The notes: generated by a model from the letters alone, not told the origin. A DNA stretch of 19,020 bases from Sulfurovum sp. (GCA_030622375.1 JAUXGC010000015.1:1-19020), one strand, 5' to 3'. Shown: positions 1-7,615, counted from the first letter of the stretch. A program made the numbers and translations.

Positions 1-4
1 AATA

Positions 5-22
5 ATTTAACACTAATTTAAC
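5..22. promoter_or_regulatory. Tandem ATTTAAC repeat, possible regulator site
   Basis: Two copies of ATTTAAC at 5-11 and 16-22 are 11 bases apart. The same half-site and period occur before tonB (2988-3005) and before the receptor gene (2227-2244). No good -10 box follows at the expected distance on the plus strand, so it may serve a gene to the left of the window or be chance in AT-rich DNA. Confidence 0.25.
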
Positions 23-104
23 AATTTTATTTATTTGATGGTTTTTTATTGAAGAATATTTTATATCGTAGGGTGGGAAAATTTTACTTTTTTAGCATTT
101 GTTA

Positions 105-121
105 GGTGGATACTATCCACC
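105..121. other. Perfect hairpin-forming palindrome downstream of the receptor gene
   Basis: GGTGGATA at 105-112 and TATCCACC at 114-121 are perfect reverse complements around one central base. It begins 14 bases past the stop codon of the receptor gene. No T-run follows directly on the minus strand, so it is a weak candidate for an intrinsic terminator. It could instead stabilise the mRNA 3' end or bind a protein. Confidence 0.45.
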
Positions 122-135
122 CCACACAAAGCATA

Positions 136-2184
136 CTAAAACTTATATCTTAAGTTGGTATACACATAACGTCTTGGCTCATTCAGGAGCATGACTGTAT
201 CATTTGGTCCTGTTGGCATTAAGATCAAATCTTGGTAAGTGTTTGTTACTGCGTAAGTGGTATCAAATACATTGTCTACCCCTACTATCAACTCAAAGTT
301 TTTACCAAAGCTCTTAGTTCCTTTAAGGTTAAGCACCGTATAAGCATCTAACTTTTGTTCTCCATTTTCATAATCTATATCTGCCCATTCATTCGCAGCA
401 ACCACTTCAGCTCTTAGTGTTAAGCTCTCTCCCCAGTCATAGTTTGCCACTGCGTTAAATTTAAATGGTGGTATCTCAGGCAAATCTGTTCCAGTTTGTC
501 CTGTTAGTGGACTATCTTTCTCGCCTTTTTGGTATGCCATACCATAGTCAAAATAGAGATTTGCCGTAGCCATATAGGTTCCGCTTAGCTCAAATCCATA
601 GATTGTTGCATCTACATTTTCATATTGACCTATAGCTGGATTGGCAGCAAAAACGCTATTGTAAGCAATATAGTCTTCTAATTTACTATAAAATACTTTT
701 GCTTTGAATGTTGCATCATCAAACTTCTTTTCCATCCCAATATCAAACTCATAGTTGATAGTAGCCTTTAAATTATCTGTTCCCACCGGTGTATTTTTCA
801 TACCCACCCAGTAGAGTTCTTTGGCATCAGGTACTCTTGATGATTTTCCAAAACCTGCAAAGTATTTGGTATTTGCATCTGCATTGTATGTACCAAAAAT
901 ATATCCATTTAATTCACTATACTCATTCTTTGGTTGTGCTTTATTCATATTGTTGCCCGGAGTAATCGTGGTATCATCATATCTTAAACCAAAATCCAAA
1001 ACCAATTTATCTATCTTAATCTCATCTTTAAGAAAGAGAGCCATATTTTCTGTATCTACATCATCAATACTAATAGGAACTTTAAAGAGGCTACCATTCT
1101 TATAATATCCACCATCCCAGTTTCGTACACTGTAATCCATCCCGACCGTAATCGTATGATTGTCAACATCAAAACTGTTCTTAATCTTCGCTCCCTGAAT
1201 TTTAGTACTTAATGCATGTGTCATTTCATTAGGATTGCCAGGATTAGCAGAATCATTAAGAGAAACGTTTCTATATACTGTTGACATAGGATGCTCTACT
1301 TCTGACTGATAAAACTGCATACTGAGTTTTTTAGAGTATCCGCCAAGATTTTTAGCAATGTACTCTATATTATAGATATCAGAGTCATCATAGATAGCAT
1401 CCATTTTAGAAGAAGGATACAAAATATCATCACTTCTGTTGGCTGTATAACTTAGTTTCAACTCTTGGTTATCTGTAATATTCCAAAAGAGTTTTGCCAA
1501 TAAAGTTTTTTTATTGTACGCTTCCATATCTTTATATCTGTCTTGGTATTGAAAGGCAGGAAGAGCTTTACCCTCATCAATCTCACGTTGTATCTGTCCT
1601 ACAAAATCATTACCGTCACCATCTTCATACTGTTCACCGCTCTCTGTTGAGGCACTCAGCAAAAACTTTACTGTATCTGTGATACCCCCACTTACATTCA
1701 ATGAAGCTTTTTTATATCCCCAACTTCCCAAACCAAGATTTAATTCACCTTCAATTTTTTCAGATGGTGCAATAGTGTGTATCTTTACATCTGCACTCAA
1801 TACCCCAAAATCTTCTACATTGTAAGGACCTTCGTTGATCTCTATATAGTCAACATTGTTTGTTGCCACATGAGAGATAGGTGGGTCCATTCTGTTAGGA
1901 CACGCACCACATACCTTAGCACCATCTATAGTCACATTGATATTGTCTTTTCTCTGTCCTCTTACGAGAATATCATTGGCAATACCAGATCTTCTGCTGA
2001 GTGCTATGCTAGGTGACTGCTTAAAAAGTGCCTCAGCTAGATCCGCAGACTTTATATCTTCCCCATGCACATCTTTGATGACTTCCGTATCTACTTTTGC
2101 CTCTACATCTATAGTCCCTAGTTCTACTTGTGCTGCCTGTAGTGACAATGCACACACTAAAGAGAGATAAACTCCTTTTTTCAT
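136..2184 (-). CDS. TonB-dependent outer-membrane copper receptor, OprC/NosA-like
   Basis: This 682-residue protein is a 22-strand-type TonB-dependent transporter that would import a ligand across the outer membrane using TonB energy. A signal peptide (about 1-18) is followed by a TonB-box-like stretch near 22-30, a plug domain (about 35-138) and a beta-barrel ending in the aromatic residues YKF. The plug contains C95-P-N-R-M99, a CxxxM motif, and the barrel contains H298-P-M300, an HxM motif. In Pseudomonas OprC a CxxxM site and an HxM site together bind copper, so copper is the likely substrate. Another cysteine, C92, lies three residues before C95. The start is an ATG at 2184 with a strong GGAGG ribosome site at 2191-2196. 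The gene follows tonB by 60 bases and may also have its own promoter. The family is clear; the substrate is inferred from the ligand motifs and the nearby nosL-like gene. Confidence 0.9.
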   Translation of the reverse strand: MKKGVYLSLVCALSLQAAQVELGTIDVEAKVDTEVIKDVHGEDIKSADLAEALFKQSPSIALSRRSGIANDILVRGQRKDNINVTIDGAKVCGACPNRMDPPISHVATNNVDYIEINEGPYNVEDFGVLSADVKIHTIAPSEKIEGELNLGLGSWGYKKASLNVSGGITDTVKFLLSASTESGEQYEDGDGNDFVGQIQREIDEGKALPAFQYQDRYKDMEAYNKKTLLAKLFWNITDNQELKLSYTANRSDDILYPSSKMDAIYDDSDIYNIEYIAKNLGGYSKKLSMQFYQSEVEHPMSTVYRNVSLNDSANPGNPNEMTHALSTKIQGAKIKNSFDVDNHTITVGMDYSVRNWDGGYYKNGSLFKVPISIDDVDTENMALFLKDEIKIDKLVLDFGLRYDDTTITPGNNMNKAQPKNEYSELNGYIFGTYNADANTKYFAGFGKSSRVPDAKELYWVGMKNTPVGTDNLKATINYEFDIGMEKKFDDATFKAKVFYSKLEDYIAYNSVFAANPAIGQYENVDATIYGFELSGTYMATANLYFDYGMAYQKGEKDSPLTGQTGTDLPEIPPFKFNAVANYDWGESLTLRAEVVAANEWADIDYENGEQKLDAYTVLNLKGTKSFGKNFELIVGVDNVFDTTYAVTNTYQDLILMPTGPNDTVMLLNEPRRYVYTNLRYKF

Positions 2185-2210
2185 TACAACTCCTCCAAAT
2201 TATTTTGGAT

Positions 2211-2244
2211 ATTGTTACATTCTTATGTTAAATATATGTTAAAC
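2211..2244 (-). promoter_or_regulatory. Possible promoter and regulator box for the receptor gene
   Basis: Read on the minus strand, GTTTAAC and ATTTAAC (2244-2238 and 2233-2227) form a tandem repeat with an 11-base period. Ten bases further is AACAAT (2216-2211), a poor but possible -10 box, about 20 bases before the ribosome site. This would allow the receptor to be expressed separately from tonB. The 11 bases at 2238-2248 also form one arm of the palindrome before nosL. Confidence 0.35.
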
Positions 2245-2946
2245 TTATTTAAGTTGATATCGAAGTTTTAAATTTACACTTTCTGGAAGTGAAATAGAGG
2301 CATTTTTTACATTAACAGGAAAAGCACTTTTTACAGCATGTCTTGCAGAGTTGTGAAATACTTTTGGACCACTCACAGAGATATGTCCAACATTGCCATT
2401 AGCAAGAATAGTAAACTTTACTTTTACCACTCCTTGCATTCCTCTTCTTCTAGCAATTTTTGGATAACTCTTGTGTTGATTAATCTTTTGTCTTATTTTG
2501 GAAAGGAATTGATTTTTCTTAGCTGTACTATCTCTTGATATACCTGTTCTTGTAGGCCCTTTGGTTGTTTTTACGGATACTTTTTTTCGTACTTTTTTCT
2601 TTATCTTTTTTTTCTTTTTCACTATAGGTTTTTTTTCAACTATAGGTTTAGGAATAACCTTTGGCTCTATGGGTTTTGGTATAATCTCTTTTAGAATAGG
2701 CTCCTCTTCAGCTATAGGCTCAAGCTCTAGTTCTTCAACAATAGGTTCTTCTTCTATCTCTTCTAGCTCCTCTACTGGAGGTAAGACTTCTGGAACAAAA
2801 GTAGCAAGTGAGAGATGAATAACTCTGTCTTGTGGCTTTTGATCTGCAATGAGATACTGGGTCTGCAGATAAAAGTAAGTCCCAGCCAAGAGAATATAAA
2901 AGAGTGTTGTGCTAAAGAAAGAAATTAAATAACGATGTTTAACCAC
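2245..2946 (-). CDS. tonB: TonB energy-transducing protein
   Basis: This 233-residue protein has the classic TonB plan: a single N-terminal membrane anchor (about 7-28), a long periplasmic spacer rich in Pro, Glu and then Lys (about 52-125), and a C-terminal TonB domain (about 145-233) with YPKIARRRGMQG and the strand pattern that contacts TonB boxes. It would couple the inner-membrane proton gradient to the receptor encoded next. No exbB or exbD lies in the window, so it must share those partners from elsewhere. The start is a GTG at 2946, chosen because an AAGGGA ribosome site sits just upstream and the N-terminus continues directly into the anchor. The acidic spacer followed by a run of about ten mostly Lys residues (110-122) is marked. 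Confidence 0.92.
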   Translation of the reverse strand: MVKHRYLISFFSTTLFYILLAGTYFYLQTQYLIADQKPQDRVIHLSLATFVPEVLPPVEELEEIEEEPIVEELELEPIAEEEPILKEIIPKPIEPKVIPKPIVEKKPIVKKKKKIKKKVRKKVSVKTTKGPTRTGISRDSTAKKNQFLSKIRQKINQHKSYPKIARRRGMQGVVKVKFTILANGNVGHISVSGPKVFHNSARHAVKSAFPVNVKNASISLPESVNLKLRYQLK

Positions 2947-2971
2947 AACATCCCTTTTTTTATAGTTTTGA

Positions 2972-3005
2972 AGTCTAGCAAAAATATGTTAAATAATTGT
3001 TAATT
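2972..3005 (-). promoter_or_regulatory. Possible tonB promoter with tandem TTAAC box
   Basis: On the minus strand AATTAAC (3005-2999) and ATTTAAC (2994-2988) are repeated with an 11-base period, followed after ten bases by TAGACT (2977-2972), a four-of-six match to TATAAT. The layout equals that of the four TTCA-type promoters in this window, with a different half-site. A TATAAA closer to the gene (about 2959-2965) is an alternative -10. Confidence 0.35.
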
Positions 3006-3037
3006 TAAATTAGTTTGCTCTATCTCTTTTTTAATAA

Positions 3038-3071
3038 AATTCATTTTAGATTCATACTTTAAGATTATAAT
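3038..3071 (+). promoter_or_regulatory. Promoter of the ABC operon with tandem TTCAT box
   Basis: AATTCAT (3038-3044) and GATTCAT (3049-3055) form a tandem repeat with an 11-base period. Exactly ten bases later is a perfect -10 box, TATAAT (3066-3071). The repeat covers the -35 position, as expected for activation by an OmpR/PhoB-type regulator. The same 34-base plan occurs at 5650, 13122 and 15812. Confidence 0.65.
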
Positions 3072-3106
3072 AGAAACATACTTTACTTTTATATAGAGGA
3101 AATATC

Positions 3107-3793
3107 ATGATAGAAGCAAAACATATCAACAAAACATATAAGGTGGGCGAGCTCTCCCTTGAAGTAATTAAGGATCTCTCTTTAATCATAGAAGAAGGGG
3201 AATTTATTTCCATCATTGGTCCTAGTGGTAGCGGGAAAAGTACCGTACTCAATATGTTAGGATGTTTAGATAAGCCTACATCTGGAGAGATTATCATCGA
3301 TAATACCGCTATCAACGAGATGGACAGAACTGAACTTGCGCATTTTCGTGGTGAAAATATAGGTTTTATTTTCCAAAGTTTCAACCTCATCCCTGTACTT
3401 TCTGTATATGAAAATATAGAATACCCACTCATTATGATTCAAAGTCTGCCAGAACATATACGAAAAGAGAGAGTCCTCTCTGTACTTAAAGAGGTAGATA
3501 TGCTTGACCAAAAAGATAAATTTCCAGATCAGATTTCAGGGGGTCAAAAACAGAGAGTTGCTATTGCCAGAGCATTGGTGACCAACCCTAAAATAGTCTT
3601 TGCCGATGAACCCACAGCAAATCTAGACAGTAAAACTGCACACCGCATTATTGATTTGATGCATAAGATTAAAAAAGATTACAATACCACCTTCGTTTTT
3701 GCTACACATGATGAAAAAATCGTATCATCTGCTGAACGTATCATCACCCTTGTAGATGGAGAGATTACAGAAGACAAAAGGATTAAGACATGA
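3107..3793 (+). CDS. ABC transporter ATPase, LolD/MacB-like
   Basis: This 228-residue ATPase has Walker A GPSGSGKST (38-46), a Q-loop at Q90, a signature ISGGQKQ (143-149), Walker B IVFADEP (163-169) and an H-loop histidine at H201. Length and motifs place it in the LolD/MacB/FtsE group, whose members power permeases with large periplasmic domains and move lipoproteins or drive periplasmic events. Its partner follows with an ATGA overlap, so the two are translationally coupled. An AGAGGA ribosome site sits six bases before the ATG. Downstream linkage to a NosL-like and a LolA-like protein suggests a role in copper or lipoprotein handling, but no substrate can be read from the ATPase. Confidence 0.93.
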   Translation: MIEAKHINKTYKVGELSLEVIKDLSLIIEEGEFISIIGPSGSGKSTVLNMLGCLDKPTSGEIIIDNTAINEMDRTELAHFRGENIGFIFQSFNLIPVLSVYENIEYPLIMIQSLPEHIRKERVLSVLKEVDMLDQKDKFPDQISGGQKQRVAIARALVTNPKIVFADEPTANLDSKTAHRIIDLMHKIKKDYNTTFVFATHDEKIVSSAERIITLVDGEITEDKRIKT

Positions 3794-5028
3794 AAAATAT
3801 TATCAAAATAGCTTTTAGAAACCTAAGAAGAAGCTCTAGACGTACCTTGCTAACTGCTGCACTCATCACCATAGGTGTCATCTTTGTATTGGTTTACTCT
3901 GCACTCTCTAGTAGTTTTAAAGCTTACATGGTAGGAGAGATTACAGACTCCATGATGGGGCATATACAGATACACAAAAAAGGGTACATTGCCTCTGTTG
4001 ATAACCTTCCTCTTGACAAAAATCTTAACAAAAAACAGATTGACCAAGTACTGGAAGTGTTGGAGGGCAATCCTTATGTAGAGAGTTATACTTTCCGTAT
4101 CAAACTAGGGGGTATGTTTTCTAACTATGTCTCCTCCACCAACATACGTCTCAATGCCATTGACCCACAAAAAGAACAAAAGACCTTGCCTCTATTTGAA
4201 AACCGAATCCAAGGTGCAGAACCACACCTGCTTAAACAAGGAGAGATGCTCATCCCAGAACTTTTGGCGAAAGGTATGGGTGTCAAAAAAGGAGACACCT
4301 CTGTCTTGGTTGTCAACAACCAACAAGGCTCTGTCAATGGACTCAATCTCAAAGTCGTAGGTATAGTAGCTCCCATCTCTGGTCCTGGAGGTAGAGACGG
4401 ATACTTTCATATAGAAGATGCAAAAAAAATCCTTCGTATTTCAGAAAACCAAGTAAGTGAAATTGTTATACGTATCAAAGATGTAGCTAACCTACAAGAA
4501 GCGATGAAAAGTATGCAAAGTTTAACCACCATCAAAAACCAAAAAGACAAGCCTGTTTTTGAGATACACGCATGGACAAAGTTAAGTCCATTTTACAACA
4601 TTGTTAAGATGCTTGACCTCATGGATATCTCCATCAAGATTATTTTGATCTCCATAGTACTCATCTCCATCTTAAATGTCATGATTATGTCTGTCTATGA
4701 ACGTATCAAAGAGATAGGTACCATAGCAGCCATGGGAACTCCACCCTCTACTATAGTCAAGCTCTTTCTGACTGAAGGGTTTATGTTGGGTGTATTTGGA
4801 GCCATTGTGGGGAGCATCATCTCTTTTGCCATTGTCAAAATTATTGACGCCATAGGTATCAGCTTTGCATTTGGAAGGCAGAGTGATTTGGTACTTCATC
4901 CCTCTTTACAAGGGAGTGATATTATTGGGGTGAGTATCATTGTCATTGTCATTGCATTGATAGCCTCTATCTCACCAGCATTCAAAGCAGCAAAACTCAA
5001 TCCTGTAGATGCATTGAGACAGAATTAG
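3790..5028 (+). CDS. ABC transporter permease, FtsX/MacB/LolC-type
   Basis: This 412-residue permease has four predicted membrane segments (about 20-40, 281-303, 329-353 and 376-397) with a large periplasmic domain (about 42-275) between the first two, the topology of MacB, LolC/E and FtsX. The ending NPVDALRQN is typical of the MacB/FtsX group. These proteins generally do not form a classical channel; they pass motion from the ATPase to the periplasm, extracting lipoproteins or driving partner proteins. It starts in the ATGA overlap with the ATPase gene. With one permease gene only, it would act as a homodimer, unlike LolC plus LolE. No MacA-like adaptor is encoded beside it, which argues against a standard MacAB exporter. 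Confidence 0.9.
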   Translation: MKNIIKIAFRNLRRSSRRTLLTAALITIGVIFVLVYSALSSSFKAYMVGEITDSMMGHIQIHKKGYIASVDNLPLDKNLNKKQIDQVLEVLEGNPYVESYTFRIKLGGMFSNYVSSTNIRLNAIDPQKEQKTLPLFENRIQGAEPHLLKQGEMLIPELLAKGMGVKKGDTSVLVVNNQQGSVNGLNLKVVGIVAPISGPGGRDGYFHIEDAKKILRISENQVSEIVIRIKDVANLQEAMKSMQSLTTIKNQKDKPVFEIHAWTKLSPFYNIVKMLDLMDISIKIILISIVLISILNVMIMSVYERIKEIGTIAAMGTPPSTIVKLFLTEGFMLGVFGAIVGSIISFAIVKIIDAIGISFAFGRQSDLVLHPSLQGSDIIGVSIIVIVIALIASISPAFKAAKLNPVDALRQN

Positions 5029-5058
5029 ATAGCTAATAGTTTATATCTAGGTTCTTAA

Positions 5059-5090
5059 TATAAGTTTAACAAATCTTAGTTAAACTTATA
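5059..5090. promoter_or_regulatory. Perfect 12-base inverted repeat upstream of nosL-like gene
   Basis: TATAAGTTTAAC (5059-5070) and GTTAAACTTATA (5079-5090) are perfect reverse complements with an 8-base spacer, ending 24 bases before the NosL-like start codon. Its right arm supplies a TATAAA (5087-5092) that could be a -10 box, so a bound dimer would block or steer transcription. With no G-C stem or T-run after it, it does not look like a terminator. The arm shares GTTAAACTTAT with 2238-2248. Confidence 0.5.
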
Positions 5091-5114
5091 AAAACTATAT
5101 TATTAAGGTTACCT

Positions 5115-5627
5115 ATGAAAAAATTTACATTATTGGCAACACTATTGTCAGCACTTCTCTTTGTCGGGTGTACTGACAGTTCTACTGCTACACCAAAAAG
5201 CAGCAAAGCTCGATTTCAAACTGTATCTGCAGCACAGGCTACACTTGTGCAAAAGGGTGAAAACAGAGACTCTTGTGTTATTTGTGGTATGCACTTGCCT
5301 ACATTTTACAAAACAAGTCATGCAGCAGAGACTAAAGCAGGAACTAAAAGACAATACTGTTCCATACATTGCGTAGTGCATGATAATGAGATCAATAAAA
5401 CTGACCTTGTAAACTTGAAAGTTGTAGATACAAATAGCTTGAAACTCATCTCTGTATATAAAGCATTTTATGTGGTAGGAAGTTCTAAGGCAGGCACTAT
5501 GAGTAAGACGAGTAAATATGCTTTTTCCAAAAAGTCTGAAGCAGAAGATTTTGCCAAAGAGTTTGGTGGGAAAGTGATGAACTTTAATGATACCTATACG
5601 GTATCTATGAAAGACTCGTACAGATAA
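5115..5627 (+). CDS. NosL-like copper-binding lipoprotein
   Basis: This 170-residue protein has a lipoprotein signal peptide with lipobox LFVGC (lipidated C19), so it is anchored to a membrane facing the periplasm. The core has C54-V-I-C57-G-M59, matching the CxxCGM Cu(I)-binding motif of NosL, and the C-terminal half has the NosL pattern of a later Met (M129) followed by AFSKKSEAEDFAKEFGG. NosL is a copper chaperone for nitrous oxide reductase maturation and works with an ABC machine (NosDFY) in known systems. Here it sits behind an ABC/FtsX pair and not beside nosZ. It also carries C82-S-I-H-C86, giving two further Cys and a His that could bind metal. It starts at ATG 5115 with AAGG at 5105-5108. 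The family call is firm; its client protein is unknown. Confidence 0.85.
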   Translation: MKKFTLLATLLSALLFVGCTDSSTATPKSSKARFQTVSAAQATLVQKGENRDSCVICGMHLPTFYKTSHAAETKAGTKRQYCSIHCVVHDNEINKTDLVNLKVVDTNSLKLISVYKAFYVVGSSKAGTMSKTSKYAFSKKSEAEDFAKEFGGKVMNFNDTYTVSMKDSYR

Positions 5628-5649
5628 GAGAATTTTTTTAGCTATTTGG

Positions 5650-5683
5650 ACTTCATGTTTGGTTCATATTGTGAGTATATAAT
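5650..5683 (+). promoter_or_regulatory. Promoter of LolA-like/barrel pair with tandem TTCAT box
   Basis: ACTTCAT (5650-5656) and GGTTCAT (5661-5667) repeat with an 11-base period. Ten bases later lies a perfect TATAAT (5678-5683). The spacing is identical to the promoter before the ABC operon. An AAGGAG ribosome site follows at 5703-5708. Confidence 0.65.
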
Positions 5684-5714
5684 TGAACTCTGGAAATAAC
5701 CTAAGGAGCACATT

Positions 5715-6428
5715 ATGAAACAAATTTTAATTTTCCTCATTACACTCTCTTTTCTAGGAGCCAATGCATTACTAGAAAAGATAGACAGAAATCTGCAACC
5801 CGTATCTAGCGAAAGCTATAAAAAACTTACCAACATTGAACCTAATGGAAGTAAAAAAACATTTTTACTCTATCAGGCAAAAAAGGGTAAAGAGAAAATG
5901 GTCTCTCTTTTTTTAGAACCAGAAAGCGAAAAAGGGAGGGCAACACTAAGAGTAGGCGACAATATGTGGCTCTATATCCCCAATGTTGGGAAACCCATCC
6001 GTATCGCTTCTATGCAGTCTGTAGTGGGTGGTGTATTTAACAACAGTGACATCATGAGACTTGACTTTTCTGCTGAATATAAAGTCACCGAACAAAAAGA
6101 GGGTAGCAGTGAATATATATTAACTTTAAAAGCAAAAAATGATACGGTAGCTTATGACAAGCTTATCATGACTGTTGACAAAAAAAGTATTACTCCAACA
6201 AAAGTAGTTTGCTACGCTTCAACTGGTATGCTCATCAAAACACTAACTTACAAAAACATTAAAGAATTCTCTCCCGGAATCATAAGACCTGCTGTGGTAG
6301 AGACCGTCAGTCCGTTTTACAAAGGATACAAGTCTATCATGGTGTATGGCAAAATCACACCAAAGAACTTTGCTGATGAAGTCTTTACGCTTGATAATAT
6401 CTCGAAAGTCGGTACACTAAGAAGATGA
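5715..6428 (+). CDS. LolA-like outer-membrane lipoprotein-sorting family protein
   Basis: This 237-residue protein has a signal peptide (about 1-18) and matches the pattern of the LolA-like family often named outer membrane lipoprotein-sorting protein: a stretch with WLYIP (85-89), then GKPIRIASMQSVVGGVF and NNSDIMRLDF (92-118). Such proteins are predicted to fold like LolA, an open beta-barrel that shields lipid or lipoprotein acyl chains in the periplasm. It lacks a lipobox, so it should be soluble. The gene has its own AAGGAG ribosome site and a TTCAT-type promoter, and its TGA overlaps the ATG of the barrel gene. Together with the LolD/LolC-like ABC pair upstream it would suit a dedicated shuttle from inner to outer membrane. 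This is not the housekeeping LolA, and its cargo is unknown. Confidence 0.75.
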   Translation: MKQILIFLITLSFLGANALLEKIDRNLQPVSSESYKKLTNIEPNGSKKTFLLYQAKKGKEKMVSLFLEPESEKGRATLRVGDNMWLYIPNVGKPIRIASMQSVVGGVFNNSDIMRLDFSAEYKVTEQKEGSSEYILTLKAKNDTVAYDKLIMTVDKKSITPTKVVCYASTGMLIKTLTYKNIKEFSPGIIRPAVVETVSPFYKGYKSIMVYGKITPKNFADEVFTLDNISKVGTLRR

Positions 6429-7564
6429 TACGCCCATTGATTTCTCTTTTTATTCTCTTTACTCTAGGCACATACGCCGATGAGTATGATTTTGATATGG
6501 AAAGTATTGAGACAAAAAGTTTTGAATGCTCTGGGTATCTTCGTTCAGAATATAAGTACCAAAATCTCAATCAGGATTCACCTCTTTACGACCTGCAACA
6601 TAAAAGTGACAGTACTCAAAACAGCTCTTTAAATGAAGCACTGTTTCGTTTTACATATTATAAAGATGACTTTAAACTCATTGGTGCACTCTCGGCAAGA
6701 TATAACAACATTGATGGAGAAGATGAGGATATTTTCACCGTGTATCAACTCTATGCACACAACAAACTCTCTGTAAATCACTCCATAGATATAGGTAAAA
6801 AAACACTCAAGTGGGGAAAAGGCTACTTCTTTAACCCTGCTACTTTTCTTGACAGACCCAAAGACCCTACTCAGCCAGAAAATGCTTATGAAGGGTATAT
6901 GATGGCAAACTATACCTACAATAAAAGTTTTGATGGAAATCTTAAGAATTTAAAATTGGATTTTATCTATATGCCAACTACTTCTCATATAAATAATGAT
7001 TTTTATGATGGACAGTCGAGTAATATGGCAGTAAAACTCTACCTGCTTTATCTTGATACCGATATAGAGTTCATTTATCTTTACAGTAATCAAGAGCAAG
7101 ATAAAATAGCTTTTACCTTCTCTAAAAATCTTGCTGCCCATTTTGAGGTTCATGGAGAGTATGCCAAGCAGATAGATGGCTATTATGCTTATCTTTTAGG
7201 CTTAAAATATGTTACCCAAAGTGATGTCACCATTACAAGTGAATACTACTATAACTCAGAGGGATTGACAGAAAAAGAGATGGCTTCTAGTATTAAAATG
7301 GAGCCTTTCTCTGCAAAAAGTTATCTGGTAAACAAATTCTCTAAAAAAGAACCTTTTGGCATGGTTTACTCTTCTGTTTATTTTAAAGATATGTTCAACC
7401 TTCAAGACAACAGCCATTTAGACACGTTAGGATTTACCTATACCTTTAAAAATAATCTTGAAATAGACTTCTCCTACAATCTAAACAGTGGAGATGAAGA
7501 GAGTGAGTTTGGTAAAAAAATGGTAAGTGATTTTGCTTGGATGAAAGCAACTTGGTACTTCTAG
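6425..7564 (+). CDS. Outer-membrane beta-barrel protein
   Basis: This 379-residue protein has a signal peptide (about 1-18, cut after TYA) and then alternating polar and aromatic strands typical of a beta-barrel, closing with WYF at the C-terminus. An internal segment with LKWGKGYFFNPATF resembles a conserved loop of DUF1302-like and related barrels. I do not recognise a specific channel or enzyme. Its start overlaps the stop of the LolA-like gene (ATGA), so the two are made together, and a terminator follows. It may be the outer-membrane end of the route served by the ABC pair and the LolA-like protein, or a client that this route delivers. Confidence 0.65.
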   Translation: MIRPLISLFILFTLGTYADEYDFDMESIETKSFECSGYLRSEYKYQNLNQDSPLYDLQHKSDSTQNSSLNEALFRFTYYKDDFKLIGALSARYNNIDGEDEDIFTVYQLYAHNKLSVNHSIDIGKKTLKWGKGYFFNPATFLDRPKDPTQPENAYEGYMMANYTYNKSFDGNLKNLKLDFIYMPTTSHINNDFYDGQSSNMAVKLYLLYLDTDIEFIYLYSNQEQDKIAFTFSKNLAAHFEVHGEYAKQIDGYYAYLLGLKYVTQSDVTITSEYYYNSEGLTEKEMASSIKMEPFSAKSYLVNKFSKKEPFGMVYSSVYFKDMFNLQDNSHLDTLGFTYTFKNNLEIDFSYNLNSGDEESEFGKKMVSDFAWMKATWYF

Positions 7565-7579
7565 TATTGGATATACCAA

Positions 7580-7612
7580 GTGTTAAATTCTAAAATTTAA
7601 ACACCATTTTTT
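7580..7612 (+). terminator. Intrinsic terminator after the barrel gene
   Basis: GTGTTAAATT (7580-7589) pairs with AATTTAAACAC (7594-7604) with one bulged base and a 4-base loop, followed by CATTTTTT (7605-7612). It lies between convergent genes and fits termination of plus-strand transcripts; the minus direction lacks a T-run. Confidence 0.7.
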
Positions 7613-7615
7613 CAT

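Noticed and set aside
2561..2818. Plus-strand open frame opposite tonB, rich in Phe and Ser
   Set aside because: It is the mirror of the Lys/Glu/Pro-rich TonB spacer; low-complexity codons keep the reverse frame open. It has no ribosome site.
3052..3432. Minus-strand open frame of 126 codons opposite the ABC ATPase
   Set aside because: It lies antisense to a clearly conserved ATPase and has no family resemblance or good ribosome site.
5059..5090. Palindrome read as a terminator of the ABC/permease genes
   Set aside because: The stem is almost all A-T and is not followed by a T-run on the plus strand, so termination is unlikely.
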